Assembly (NCBI RefSeq): GCF_000091305.1
Contig: NC_013929.1
Span: 1,736,001 to 1,800,000, forward strand
Direction of reading: 5' to 3'
DNA length: 64,000 nucleotides
DNA from: Streptomyces scabiei 87.22
GTDB taxonomy: Bacteria; Actinomycetota; Actinomycetes; Streptomycetales; Streptomycetaceae
Shown here: positions 34,619 to 43,467 of the stretch, piece by piece
How positions within the stretch are numbered: position 1 is the stretch's first letter
Layout of the letters: each line of letters begins with the position of its first letter
The notes under the pieces: model-generated
What the model was told of the DNA's origin: nothing
The model's database searches: none
Seen by the model: only the letters and a program-made list of their open reading frames with translations
Made by a program: the position numbers and the translations under genes

Positions 34619-35659
34619 CTACCTCTCCGTGAGCCCCGGTCCGGCGCTCACCTGACGGAATCGGTCCAGACACCGGCCCCACGCCCCGCCGGTGCCGAAG
34701 GCCGACAGCTGGGGCCGCAGCGCGGCCGAGAAGTCGGTGCTCGCCTCCCGGGGCAGGAGGGAGGGCAGGTTGTCGATGGCGATGAGGTCGAGCGGAGGGT
34801 GCTCGCGCAGCCGCCGTACGGGGTGGTCCCACTCGGTGGTGGTGTCGTAGACCGGCAGCACGTTCAGGGGTGAGCCGACGTCCACGGTGACGTCCGAGAG
34901 GGTCCGCAGGCGGCGGTCCGGGCCGTCGAGGTCCTTGTCGGTCAGGAACGGCGGGACCGGGCTCGTCGTCAGGACCGTGTTGACCATCAGGTCGTGGGCG
35001 AGCAGGGCCCGCCGGTCCAGGTCGCGGGTCTCGGCCAGGTCCCAGCAGGTCGGCTCGACGCCCGCCTCGCCGAGCGCCGCCCGGGCGCCCTGGCCGCTGC
35101 GGCCCAGCGCGCCGATCACCAGGGCGGTCAAGTCGCCCTGTGAGGAACGGAGTTCGGCCTCCATCTCCTCCTTGGAGGTGGGCCGGAGAGGAGCGCGCAG
35201 GGCTCCCCGGTGGTGCAGCACGGCGAGCGCGGCGCCCAGGTAGCCCGCCCAGAAGCCGAAGGCGGCCAGCCTGCGGCCCTGCTCGTCCACCAGGTACTCC
35301 AGGTCGAGCAGCGCTCCGCCCCCGGCCGCGAACCTGCGCAGCAGCGCCTCGGCTCCGGGCTGCCCCTTGTAGGCGTGCCCGAAGAAGATATGGCGATGCG
35401 TCAGTTCGGCTGGTGCGTCCGGGAGTTCCTTGAGGCCCACGATCACCGCGTCGGCCGGCGCGGACACCCAGGAGCCGGGGGCGGCGACCTCGCAGCCGGC
35501 CTCCTGGTACTCCGCCACGGGGAAGATCCGCCGGGTGGACTCCTCGACGGTGATCCGCACTCCGCTCGCGGTGAGCAGCCGGGCGTCGGAGGGCACGATC
35601 GGGGTGCGGCGTTCGGTGGTGCGGGTCTCGTGGCGGAGCCACAAGTGGAGAGCGGTCAT
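34619..35659 (-). CDS. Saccharopine dehydrogenase (LYS1/lysine-forming, AlaDH-PNT fold)
   Basis: This 346-residue protein matches the fungal LYS1-type saccharopine dehydrogenase: N-terminal RHETRTTERRTPIVPSDA, the ESTRRIFP and IFFGHAYKGQ segments, and the central ALVIGALGRSGQGA nucleotide-binding loop followed by DLMVNTVL. It interconverts lysine plus 2-oxoglutarate and saccharopine. The ATG at 35659 overlaps the upstream FAD gene by 4 bp. With the LYS9-like partner it could form a two-step lysine/aminoadipate-semialdehyde route, which is unusual in Streptomyces. Confidence 0.87.
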   Translation of the reverse strand: MTALHLWLRHETRTTERRTPIVPSDARLLTASGVRITVEESTRRIFPVAEYQEAGCEVAAPGSWVSAPADAVIVGLKELPDAPAELTHRHIFFGHAYKGQPGAEALLRRFAAGGGALLDLEYLVDEQGRRLAAFGFWAGYLGAALAVLHHRGALRAPLRPTSKEEMEAELRSSQGDLTALVIGALGRSGQGARAALGEAGVEPTCWDLAETRDLDRRALLAHDLMVNTVLTTSPVPPFLTDKDLDGPDRRLRTLSDVTVDVGSPLNVLPVYDTTTEWDHPVRRLREHPPLDLIAIDNLPSLLPREASTDFSAALRPQLSAFGTGGAWGRCLDRFRQVSAGPGLTER

Positions 35660-36801
35660 ACGAGGTTGGCCTCCGGGCGCAGGGTGTCGGCCGTGAACCG
35701 GTCGACGCTCAGCGGGCTGATGTCGACGAAGGGTACGCGCCCGAGGTACAGGTCGCGGACCACCTCGCCGACCGCCGGGCCCTGGAGGAACCCGTGGCCG
35801 GAGAACCCGGTCGCGTACAGGAAGCGCGAGCAGGAACCGGCCTCGCCGATCAGGGCGTTGTGGTCCGGGGTGATCTCGTACAGGCCCGCCCAGCCGCCCG
35901 TGCGGCGCAGGTCGAGCAGGGCGGGCGCGCGGCGTTCCATGGCCTCGTACAGACGGGGGATCCAGCGGTCGTGGGTGTCGGTGGCGAAACCGGGCCGTTC
36001 GTCGGGGTCGGACATGCCGACGAGGAGGCCGGGGCCCTCGGTGTGGAAGTAGAGGCTGCTGGTGAAGTCGATCGTCATGGGGAGGTCGGGCGGCAGGCCG
36101 GGGACCGGTTCCGTGACGGCGATCTGGCGCCGCAGGGGCTCCACGGGGAGGTCGACGCCGACCATGGCCCCGATCGACCGGGACCAGGCGCCGGCCGCGC
36201 ACACGACCGTGTCGGTGACGATGCGGCCCTTGCTCGTGACCACGGCGGTGATCGTGTCCCGCCAGGTCTCGATGCCCAGGACCTCGCAGTTGCGCAGCAC
36301 GGTCGCCCCGTTGCGGCGGGCCCCGGCGGCATAGCCGTGGACCACGGACTCCGGCGTGCAGTGCCCGTCGTCGGGCGAGAACGCGGCGGCGAGCAGGCCC
36401 TCGGTGGAGATCAGCGGGGAGAGTCGCCGGGCCTCGGCCGGGTCGAGCATACGGCTGGGCACGCCGAGGTCGTTCTGGAGCCGGACGCCCGCCTCGAACT
36501 GGGCGACCTCGCCGGGGGTCGTCAGGAGGAAGAGGTAGCCGACCCGGTGCAGTCCGATGTCGTGGCCGAGTTCCTGGTGGAAACGGCCGAACGCCTCCAG
36601 GCTGCGAGCGCCGAGCTGGATGTTGAGCTCGTCGGAGAACTGCGCGCGGACCCCGCCGGCGGCCCTCGCGGTCGATCCGGAGGCCAGTTCGTCGCGTTCG
36701 ACGAGGACGACGTCCTCCACTCCGGCGGCGGCCAGGTGGTGGGCGATGCTCGTCCCGATGACCCCTCCGCCGATGACGACGACCCGTGCGCTGCGGATCA
36801 C
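35656..36801 (-). CDS. FAD-dependent amino-acid oxidoreductase (DAO family)
   Basis: This 381-residue DAO-family flavoprotein has the FAD motif VVVIGGGVIGTSIAHHLAAAG, LASGSTARAAGGVRAQFS and a C-terminal ATGFSGHGFLQGPAVGEVV loop. Relatives include sarcosine oxidase beta, glycine oxidase and proline dehydrogenase subunits. Fungal FAD-dependent saccharopine oxidases are also DAO-fold proteins, so saccharopine, pipecolate or a related N-alkyl amino acid is a reasonable substrate in this operon. The GTG at 36801 follows AAGGGAGC. It is the first gene of the three-gene operon. The 194-bp gap upstream shows no obvious promoter. Confidence 0.88.
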   Translation of the reverse strand: MIRSARVVVIGGGVIGTSIAHHLAAAGVEDVVLVERDELASGSTARAAGGVRAQFSDELNIQLGARSLEAFGRFHQELGHDIGLHRVGYLFLLTTPGEVAQFEAGVRLQNDLGVPSRMLDPAEARRLSPLISTEGLLAAAFSPDDGHCTPESVVHGYAAGARRNGATVLRNCEVLGIETWRDTITAVVTSKGRIVTDTVVCAAGAWSRSIGAMVGVDLPVEPLRRQIAVTEPVPGLPPDLPMTIDFTSSLYFHTEGPGLLVGMSDPDERPGFATDTHDRWIPRLYEAMERRAPALLDLRRTGGWAGLYEITPDHNALIGEAGSCSRFLYATGFSGHGFLQGPAVGEVVRDLYLGRVPFVDISPLSVDRFTADTLRPEANLV

Positions 36802-36995
36802 GAACGCTCCCTTCGCCCGACCCCGGCCGGACGACCCGACCCAGTCAGGTCTTCCACCACGGGCGAACGTTCATGCGGAACGCCCGGTTACCGGTGGTGC
36901 GGGAGCGCCGTACGCGGGGCGTCCGGGCGGGCGCGGCGGCCGGTGCCGGAGCCTCGGGCCGATCCCCGGGACGGCCGCCGCGCGGACCCCGGCGC

Positions 36996-37655
36996 TCAGG
37001 AGGAGTGGACCACGGCGTCCAGGTGCGGCAGGTAGTGGTCGAGCCGCTCCCGCTTGGTGCGCAGGTAGGTGATGTTGTCCTCGCAGGGCGTGATCAGCAG
37101 CGGCACCTGCTCGGCGACCGTGATGCCGTGGCGCAGCAGCGCCTCCCGCTTGCGCGGGTTGTTCGACATCAGCCGGACCGACCGGATGCCGAGGTCGTGC
37201 AGCATCTCGGCGGCCACCCGGTAGTCGCGGGCGTCGACGGGCAGGCCGAGGGCGAGGTTGGCCTCGACGGTGTCCAGGCCCTCGGCCTGGAGCTTCATCG
37301 CCTGGAGCTTGGCGAGCAGGCCGATGCCGCGGCCCTCGTGGCCGCGCAGATAGACGAGGACGCCGCGGCCCTCGGCGACGATCGACCGCAGGGCGCTGTC
37401 GAGCTGTTCACCGCATTCGCAGTGCTGGGAACCGAACGCGTCACCGGTCAGGCACTCCGAGTGCAGACGTATGAGAATTCCCTCACCGTCGCTGATGTCG
37501 CCGTACACCAGTGCCACTTGTTCCTCGCCGCGGTCCTGGTCGAGATAACCTACGGCCTCGAAGTCGCCGTACGTCGTGGGCAGGGGGGCGTTCACCACAC
37601 GTACGGCGCCGGAGGACTGGGCATTGGTGCCGAGTACACCAACATTTTCTGTCAT
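36996..37655 (-). CDS. ribA: GTP cyclohydrolase II paralogue with Met120 (predicted FAPy-forming)
   Basis: This 219-residue protein has the GTP cyclohydrolase II zinc site CLTGDAFGSQHCECG (Cys69, Cys79, Cys81) and catalytic region YLRGHEGRGIG. Position 120 is Met in KLQAMKLQ, where riboflavin-pathway enzymes have Tyr (E. coli Tyr105 in KIRAYALQ). This substitution is the one described for S. coelicolor SCO6655, which stops after ring opening and releases 2-amino-5-formylamino-6-ribosylamino-pyrimidinone phosphate (FAPy). The ATG at 37655 reproduces that numbering exactly; an upstream in-frame ATG (37706) is less likely. It diverges from a creatininase-family gene. No ribB, ribH or ribE genes are nearby, which favours a secondary pathway over riboflavin synthesis. 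Confidence 0.9.
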   Translation of the reverse strand: MTENVGVLGTNAQSSGAVRVVNAPLPTTYGDFEAVGYLDQDRGEEQVALVYGDISDGEGILIRLHSECLTGDAFGSQHCECGEQLDSALRSIVAEGRGVLVYLRGHEGRGIGLLAKLQAMKLQAEGLDTVEANLALGLPVDARDYRVAAEMLHDLGIRSVRLMSNNPRKREALLRHGITVAEQVPLLITPCEDNITYLRTKRERLDHYLPHLDAVVHSS

Positions 37656-37682
37656 GATCTGTTCCAATCTGGTAAGCCCTGG

Positions 37683-37700
37683 CGTCATGCGAAAATGACG
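37683..37700. promoter_or_regulatory. Inverted repeat in ribA-paralogue/creatininase promoter region
   Basis: CGTCAT-GCGAAA-ATGACG lies in the middle of the 78-bp gap between the two divergent starts and could be a shared operator. Confidence 0.4.
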
Positions 37701-37733
37701 GAGCATCAGCTAGAGACGAAAGGCCGTGAAAAG

Positions 37734-38528
37734 ATGAGCAGTTCGAGTCTTGTTCCGACGGACACCACCGCGGACGTCCGGGAGCGGGGGGCACGGGCGG
37801 CCGGCCGGCAGGTCGCGGTGCTTCCCGTGGGCAGCTACGAGCAGCACGGCCCGTATCTGCCGCTGGCCACCGACACGCTCGTCGCCTGCGCCATATCCCG
37901 GGAGATAGCGGCCGCGTATCCGGTGCATCTCCTGCCGCCGGTGACCATCGCCTGCTCGCACGAGCACGCGGCCTGGCCCGGCACCGTCAGCATCTCCGCG
38001 ACGACCCTGCACGCGATGGTCCGCGACATCGCCGCGTCCCTGCGCCGCTCGGGCGTCGAGGCTCTGGTGGTGGTGAACGGTCACGGCGGGAATTATGTCC
38101 TGGGCAACGTCGTCCAGGAATCCACCGCGGCGGGACATCGAATGGCGCTTTTCCCGGCGATGGAGGACTGGGAAGCCGCCCGTGAACGGGCGGGCGTACA
38201 GACCTCGCTGCTCAGTGATATGCATGCGGGAGAAATAGAGACCTCCATACTTCTGCATTGCCATCCCGAATTGGTCCGGCCCGGTCACGAGACCACCGAT
38301 TTCCTTGCCGACGACCGCCGTCATCTCCTCTCCCTCGGTATGTCGGCCTACACCGATTCCGGTGTCATCGGCCGTCCGTCCCTGGCATCCGCCACGAAGG
38401 GGAAGGAGTTGCTGGCGGGGTTCGTCCATTCCTTCGGTGCGTACTTCTCGTTGGTCACCTCGGACGCCTGGGACACGGGAACGGTTCCGCCCGGGACGTC
38501 CTCGGCGACCGCCTCGACCGCCGGCTGA
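37734..38528 (+). CDS. Creatininase-family hydrolase (candidate FAPy deformylase, ArfB-like)
   Basis: This 264-residue creatinine amidohydrolase-fold protein keeps the binuclear metal site: GSYEQHGPYLPLATDT (Glu, His, Asp), VVNGHGGN (His) and DMHAGEIETS (Glu). Archaeal ArfB, which removes the formyl group from FAPy, is of this family. Being divergent from the FAPy-type cyclohydrolase, the likely reaction is hydrolysis of FAPy to the diaminopyrimidine. MftE-type peptidase or creatininase are less likely alternatives. The ATG at 37734 follows GAAAGG. The last 181 bp overlap the convergent membrane-protein gene. Confidence 0.85.
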   Translation: MSSSSLVPTDTTADVRERGARAAGRQVAVLPVGSYEQHGPYLPLATDTLVACAISREIAAAYPVHLLPPVTIACSHEHAAWPGTVSISATTLHAMVRDIAASLRRSGVEALVVVNGHGGNYVLGNVVQESTAAGHRMALFPAMEDWEAARERAGVQTSLLSDMHAGEIETSILLHCHPELVRPGHETTDFLADDRRHLLSLGMSAYTDSGVIGRPSLASATKGKELLAGFVHSFGAYFSLVTSDAWDTGTVPPGTSSATASTAG

Positions 38529-39613
38529 CGGCGGGCCCGCAGGGAGCCGTACCAGTGTCCGACGAGTACGAGGGCCCCCGGAAGGGCGGCCGCGAAGCTG
38601 AGCACACCGTAGACGACGGCCACGGTCAGGCCCTGGGAGGCGCCGAGGCCCGCGGCGCCGAAGGACCAGGCGGTGACGCCCTCGCGGGGGCCCCAGCCAC
38701 CGACGTTGAGCGGCAGGCTCATGGCGATCAGGGCCAGCAGCGCCAGGGGCAGCAGCTCCAGCGGGGTCGCGCCGGACCCGGCGACGCGTGCGGCGAGCAG
38801 GAACGTCGCCACGTAACCGGCCAGCACCGCCACCGACGAGAGCAGCACGGCGGGACCGCTGCCGCGGTTCAGCAGCGCGCCGCGCGCCTCGGTGAGGGCG
38901 TCCCGGACCCGTCCGCCCCGGCCGTCGCGCGTGCTCGGCCCGCGGACCGCCCGGACCGCCGCCCGGATCACGAACGCGCCCAGCGCCACGAGCCCGGCCA
39001 GGCCCGCCGCGTGGCGGGTCTGCTCCTGGACCGGCGAGGGCAGCACCAGCAAAACCGTTACGCCCACGGCCGCGAGCACCAGCTGGCCCGCGGTGCGCTC
39101 GATGACCACCGCGCGCACGCCCCGGCCCATGTCGCCGGAGTCCCGGCCGTGCCGCACCGCGCGGTGCACGTCGCCGAGGACACCGCCGGGCAGGGCCGCG
39201 TTGAGGAACAGCGCGCGGTAGTAGTCCGCGACCGCCGGTCCGAGCGGGAGGGCGAGCCCGAGCGCCCGTGTCACCGCGCACCAGCGCCAGGCGCTGCACA
39301 CCGTGGTGAACACACCGATCGCGACGGCCGCCGCCAGCGTCCCGGCGTCGATCCGCCGCAGCCCGTCCACGAAGACGCCGGTCCCCATCCGCCAGAACAC
39401 GACGACGAGGATGACCGTTCCGGCGAGGGTGCCGACGTGGGTGCGCAGGACGCGCAGGAACGCCGAGCCGCCGGCCTTCGGGGCCGCGCCCCCGTCCTGG
39501 TCGGTGGGGCCGGAGACGGTCGCCGCGGCGGCCGGCTCCGCGGCCGCCCCGCGCGGGCCGGAGCCCGGTGTGGACACGCGGGCCTCGACCGTCTCCTGCA
39601 CCGGCGCTGTCAT
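38348..39613 (-). CDS. Flippase-like integral membrane protein (LPG synthase TM/UPF0104 family)
   Basis: This 421-residue protein has about eight hydrophobic segments and the UPF0104/AglD2-MprF-like motifs (RALFLNAALPGGVLGDVHRA, VVIERTAGQL, SLPLNVGGWGPREG). Such proteins move or modify polyprenyl- or glycerol-linked lipids. The ATG at 39613 overlaps the methyltransferase stop by 4 bp. The C-terminal 60 residues run antisense through the creatininase gene; the tail reads plausibly but could also be simple read-through to a late stop. It is the last gene of the minus-strand operon. Confidence 0.85.
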   Translation of the reverse strand: MTAPVQETVEARVSTPGSGPRGAAAEPAAAATVSGPTDQDGGAAPKAGGSAFLRVLRTHVGTLAGTVILVVVFWRMGTGVFVDGLRRIDAGTLAAAVAIGVFTTVCSAWRWCAVTRALGLALPLGPAVADYYRALFLNAALPGGVLGDVHRAVRHGRDSGDMGRGVRAVVIERTAGQLVLAAVGVTVLLVLPSPVQEQTRHAAGLAGLVALGAFVIRAAVRAVRGPSTRDGRGGRVRDALTEARGALLNRGSGPAVLLSSVAVLAGYVATFLLAARVAGSGATPLELLPLALLALIAMSLPLNVGGWGPREGVTAWSFGAAGLGASQGLTVAVVYGVLSFAAALPGALVLVGHWYGSLRARRQPAVEAVAEDVPGGTVPVSQASEVTNEKYAPKEWTNPASNSFPFVADARDGRPMTPESV

Positions 39614-40578
39614 GACACCCCGCCCGAGGGCCGGGGCAGGGCCAGCAGGTCGCTGTGGTGGACGACGACCCGGAGGTCGCCGGCCGCGACCGCGTCCAGG
39701 CGGTCGCGCAGGTAGGCGTCGGCGCGCCCGGTGAGTTCCGGGCGATGCTCGCAGGCCGCGCCGACCCAGCCGCGCAGCCACTCCTCGACGAGGGCGGGGT
39801 GGCGCGCGTCGAGCTGCCAGGGGCTCGGGTGCACCCGGACCGTGGCGCCCAGCTGGGCGAACGCCTCGCAGGCCGTGGTGATCGCGTCCGGGCCGAGCAG
39901 ATCGCTCGCGCGCTGGTGGGCGTTGAACGCCTCGGTGATCTCGGAGTCCATCGGATGGGCGGGAGCGAGGTCCACGCGGCCCACCACCGACAGGGTCAGC
40001 AGCGCGGGCACCCCGGCGCCCGTGCAGGCCGCGGCGAGCGCCTCGATCTCCTCGCGGGTGAGGACGTCGAGGAGCGCGGACGCGGTGACCAGCGAGGCAC
40101 CGGCCAGGTCGTGGGCCGTCAGCCGCCCGATGTCGCCGCGCCGCGTGGTGACCGTGACCGGGCTGCCGTCGGCGGCCGCGCGGGGGGCCCGTGCGACGGC
40201 CAGCCGCAGCAGGTTCGGGTCCTGGTCGTGCAGCACCCACCGCTGGGCGCCGTCGAGCCGGGGCGCGAGCCAGCGGCCCATCGAGCCGGTGCCGCAGCCC
40301 AGGTCGTGGACGGTCAGCGCGGTGGCCCGCCCGGGCAGGTTCGCCAGGCGGATGCGCAGCGGGTCCAGCAGCTCCGCGGCGCGGGCGTCGGCGTCGGCGC
40401 TCTCGCGCAGCTCCAGCCACTGCGGCGCGTACTGGTGGTCCTCGGGCTCCGGGGTGGCGCCGCCGCGCCCCGCCATGCTCAGCGCGGTCACGGCTGCTGA
40501 CGCGCCGGCCACCGCGGCGGTGGCCCCCACGGACAGGGGGCCGCCGCCGGACGCGGTCATGTCGGCGGACGTGGTCAT
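39610..40578 (-). CDS. SAM-dependent class I methyltransferase
   Basis: This 322-residue protein carries the SAM motif I HDLGCGTGSMGRWLAPRL (around 90-107), motif II WVLHDQDPNLL and post-I region RGDIGRLT. The first 40 residues are Ala/Gly/Thr-rich and probably disordered. The ATG at 40578 overlaps the glycosyltransferase stop by 4 bp. In the pathway context it could methylate the pterin/pyrimidine or a sugar on the product. Confidence 0.88.
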   Translation of the reverse strand: MTTSADMTASGGGPLSVGATAAVAGASAAVTALSMAGRGGATPEPEDHQYAPQWLELRESADADARAAELLDPLRIRLANLPGRATALTVHDLGCGTGSMGRWLAPRLDGAQRWVLHDQDPNLLRLAVARAPRAAADGSPVTVTTRRGDIGRLTAHDLAGASLVTASALLDVLTREEIEALAAACTGAGVPALLTLSVVGRVDLAPAHPMDSEITEAFNAHQRASDLLGPDAITTACEAFAQLGATVRVHPSPWQLDARHPALVEEWLRGWVGAACEHRPELTGRADAYLRDRLDAVAAGDLRVVVHHSDLLALPRPSGGVS

Positions 40579-41816
40579 GCGGCCCTCCGGGGTTCCTGCC
40601 GCAGCCGTCCCAGCACGTGGGCGAGGCTGCGGGCCGTGGTGGCCCAGCCGTCGAGCGCGGCCCGGCGGCCGCGGGCGGCCGCCTTCAGCCGGCGCCGCAC
40701 GTCGGCCTCGCCGAACCAGCCGCGCAGTTCCGCCGCGATGGCCGCGGGGTTCTCCGGCGGCACGAGGATGCCGGGGACACCGCCGTCGGGGGCGCGCCCG
40801 ACGGCCTCGGGGAGACCGCCGACGTCCGAGGCGAGCACGGGGATGCCCCGCGCGAGGGCCTCGGTGACCGCCATGCCGTAGGTCTCGGCGTAGGAGGTGA
40901 GGACCATGAGGTCGGCGGCGGCGTAACTGGCGTCGAGTTGCGCGCCCGCCTGCGGTCCGGCCAGGTGGAAGCGGTCCTCCAGGCCGAACTTCGCGATCAG
41001 CGTGCGGAGGTGGTCGACGTACTCGGGCTCCTGGTCGAGGCTGCCCACCAGGACGCAGCTCCAGCGCAGTTCCGTGACGGTCGCGAGGGCCTCCACCAGG
41101 CGGTGCTGCCCCTTGCGCGGGGTGACCGCGGCCACGCACAGCAGCCGGGAGACGCCGTCGGTGCCGGAGGCGAGGGGGGCGATGTCGGCGCCCGGGGCGG
41201 CGACATGGACCCGCTCGGGGGCGAGCCCGTGGTGCGACACGAGTCTGCGGACGGCCCATTCGCTGGTGGCGATCACGGCGGACACACCCCGCAGGGTGGC
41301 CCGCTCCTTGGCGTCGAGGTCGGCGGCGACCTCGGGCTCCAGGCCCGTCTCGTCACCCAGCGGCAGATGCACCAGCACGGCCAGGCACAGGCGTTCGGCC
41401 TCGGGGAGGACGATCTCGGGGACCCCGCAGGCGACCAGGCCGTCCAGCAGGACGACCGTGCCGTCGGGCAGTTCCCGCAGCGTACGGGCGAGTTCGGCGC
41501 GGGCTGCCTCGGACGGGCTCGGCCAGTCGCCGTCGACGGTGTGCCTGTGCACCTGCCAGCCGAAGCCGGGCAGGTCGAGGCAGATCCGGCGGTCGTAGGC
41601 GTTGCCGCCGCTGGGGCGGGCCAGGTCGTCCACGCCGCCCGGCATCACGAAGTGCATCGAACGCAGCGACATGGGGACGATCGCCGCGTTCTTCAGCACC
41701 GCGTTCTGCACGGGCACATAGCCGAGCCGCACTTGCTCTCCCCCGTCTGCCTGGACAGCACTGCCGTATGCCTGGGCGGTGCCGACGGCCGCCCGGTCGA
41801 TGGTCACGTCGGTCAC
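40575..41816 (-). CDS. GT4-family glycosyltransferase
   Basis: This 413-residue GT-B glycosyltransferase has the GT4 features [17 protein letters not shown], the EX7E-like region [20 protein letters not shown], and [10 protein letters not shown]. The GTG at 41816 overlaps the stop of the PTPS-like gene by 4 bp (GTGA). It probably adds a sugar from a nucleotide donor to the GTP-derived product or a lipid carrier. Confidence 0.9.
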   Translation of the reverse strand: MTDVTIDRAAVGTAQAYGSAVQADGGEQVRLGYVPVQNAVLKNAAIVPMSLRSMHFVMPGGVDDLARPSGGNAYDRRICLDLPGFGWQVHRHTVDGDWPSPSEAARAELARTLRELPDGTVVLLDGLVACGVPEIVLPEAERLCLAVLVHLPLGDETGLEPEVAADLDAKERATLRGVSAVIATSEWAVRRLVSHHGLAPERVHVAAPGADIAPLASGTDGVSRLLCVAAVTPRKGQHRLVEALATVTELRWSCVLVGSLDQEPEYVDHLRTLIAKFGLEDRFHLAGPQAGAQLDASYAAADLMVLTSYAETYGMAVTEALARGIPVLASDVGGLPEAVGRAPDGGVPGILVPPENPAAIAAELRGWFGEADVRRRLKAAARGRRAALDGWATTARSLAHVLGRLRQEPRRAA

Positions 41817-42211
41817 AGGGCACGCTCGTAACTCGCCCAGGCGATGTGCGACTCGTGCAGGGTGACCTGGATGCCCGCGATGCCCTTGGCGTTCTCCCCG
41901 AGGGCACCCTTGTGGATCCGCTCCGCGAGACGGTCCGCGATCACCTTCGCCAGGAACTCCGTCGAGGTGTTCGTGTGGGCGAAGGCGGGCTCGTTGTCGA
42001 GGTTGCGGTAGTTCAACTCGCTCACCACGGCACCCAGCTCCTGCGTGGCCAGCCCGATGTCTACGACGATGTTGTCGTCGTCCAGTTCGGCGCGCCGGAA
42101 GGTGGCGTCCACGAGGAAGGTGGCGCCGTGCAGGCGCTGCGCGGGTCCGAAGACCTCCCCGCGGAAGCTGTGGGCGATCATGATGTGATCGCGGACGGTG
42201 ATGCTGAACAA
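41813..42211 (-). CDS. 6-pyruvoyltetrahydropterin synthase-like protein without catalytic Cys
   Basis: This 132-residue T-fold protein matches the PTPS/QueD family in size and layout ([41 protein letters not shown] and the terminal [12 protein letters not shown]). The usual HGH zinc motif reads HGA (His28, Ala30), and the whole protein has no cysteine, so the catalytic Cys of PTPS/QueD is absent. The TTG at 42211 is preferred: it follows GGAGGG by 7 nt and gives MFSITVRDH. The structure of S. coelicolor SCO6650 is of this type. Function is unresolved; it likely binds a pterin or pyrimidine. About 170 bp upstream (42212-42379) is somewhat AT-richer and may hold a promoter. Confidence 0.88.
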   Translation of the reverse strand: MFSITVRDHIMIAHSFRGEVFGPAQRLHGATFLVDATFRRAELDDDNIVVDIGLATQELGAVVSELNYRNLDNEPAFAHTNTSTEFLAKVIADRLAERIHKGALGENAKGIAGIQVTLHESHIAWASYERAL

Positions 42212-42379
42212 CGGACGACCCTCCAGTGCGGTACGTCTGCCCCCGGGCCGGGGCATGCCGTGTAGTACGGCTGCTCCCTACCCGTTGTTCAGCCGAGTTT
42301 TGCTGTTTCTTTGGAGGTCGATGTTCCGTTCGGGCAGTTCAGGGGCGGGTGGGACAACCCGGAACGGTCGACCTCGGGC

Positions 42380-43360
42380 TCACTCGGCCTCGTAGCGGAC
42401 ACGATGACACATGCCCGGCAGCTCTCCGCCCGCCAGCTTCGGCAGGACGTCCGGGAGTTCCTCGAAGCCGCACTCCCCGGTGACGAGCGCGTCGAAGCGG
42501 GCGTCGGCGAGGAGTTCGAGGGCGAGCGCCAGCCGGTCGGCGTACGTCCGTCCGGCGCGTGCGTTCGGGGAGACGGTTCCGACCTGGCTGCTGCGGACCG
42601 TGAGCCGGCGTGAGTGGAAGGCCTCGCCCAGCGGCAGGGTGATCCCGCGGTCGCCGTACCAGCTCAGCTCGACGATCGTGCCCTCCGGGGCGAGGAGTTC
42701 GAGCGAGCGGACGAGTCCTTGTTCGCTGGCGCTGGCGTGCACGACGAGGTCGCACTCGCCGAGCGCGTCCCCGGGCAGCGCGAAGTCCACGCCGAGGGCG
42801 CGGGCGATGTCGGCGCGGGCCGGGTCGGCGTCGACGAGCTGGACCCGCACGCCCGGGTAGCGGGCGAGCAGCGCGGCGACCGAGCAGCCGATCATGCCGC
42901 CGCCCACGACGGCGATCCGGTCCCCGACGAGCGGGGCCGCGTCCCATACGGCGTTGACGGCGGTCTCCACGGTCCCGGCCAGGACGGCCCGCGCGGCGGG
43001 CACCGACTCCGGCACGACGGTGACGGCGCTCACGGGAACGACGTAGTGGCTCTGGTGCGGATACAGACAGAAGACGGTCCTGCCGAGCAGTGCGTCCGGC
43101 CCCTCTTCCACCCGCCCGACGCTGAGATAGCCGTACTTCACGGGGGCGGGGAAGTCACCGTCCTGGAAGGGCGCGCGCATGGTCGCGTACTGGTTCTCGG
43201 GCACCTGGCCGCGGAACACGAGCGTCTCGGTGCCCCGGCTGACTCCCGAGTACAGCGCGCGGACGAGAACCTCGTCGTCAGCGGGTGTGGCGAGGGTCTC
43301 GTCGCGGATCTCGCCGTGCCCGGGGGAGCGTAGCCAGAAGGCTCGGGCTGTCGGTTTCAT
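42380..43360 (-). CDS. Zinc-type medium-chain dehydrogenase
   Basis: This 326-residue MDR-family oxidoreductase starts MKPTARAFWLRSPG. The position of the usual catalytic zinc Cys is Ser in YSGVSRGTET, and the dinucleotide motif is VVGGGMIGCSVAALLARY. The lobe of structural zinc cysteines is absent, so it resembles BchC/threonine-dehydrogenase-like outliers. It is the first gene of the minus-strand operon that includes PTPS, GT4, methyltransferase and flippase. The substrate is unknown; a sugar or side-chain alcohol of the pathway product is likely. Confidence 0.85.
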   Translation of the reverse strand: MKPTARAFWLRSPGHGEIRDETLATPADDEVLVRALYSGVSRGTETLVFRGQVPENQYATMRAPFQDGDFPAPVKYGYLSVGRVEEGPDALLGRTVFCLYPHQSHYVVPVSAVTVVPESVPAARAVLAGTVETAVNAVWDAAPLVGDRIAVVGGGMIGCSVAALLARYPGVRVQLVDADPARADIARALGVDFALPGDALGECDLVVHASASEQGLVRSLELLAPEGTIVELSWYGDRGITLPLGEAFHSRRLTVRSSQVGTVSPNARAGRTYADRLALALELLADARFDALVTGECGFEELPDVLPKLAGGELPGMCHRVRYEAE

Positions 43361-43467
43361 GTGCGTCTCCGTGAACGGTCGAGCGGTTCGCCACGTACGC
43401 AGCGGTGGAAGTTCGCGGACACGGTACGCGGCGATGATCCACTTGTCACACGTTCGGAAGGTATGCG

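Noticed and set aside
36996..37655. Calling the cyclohydrolase a riboflavin-pathway enzyme
   Set aside because: Met at the Tyr105-equivalent position and absence of other rib genes argue for the FAPy-forming paralogue.
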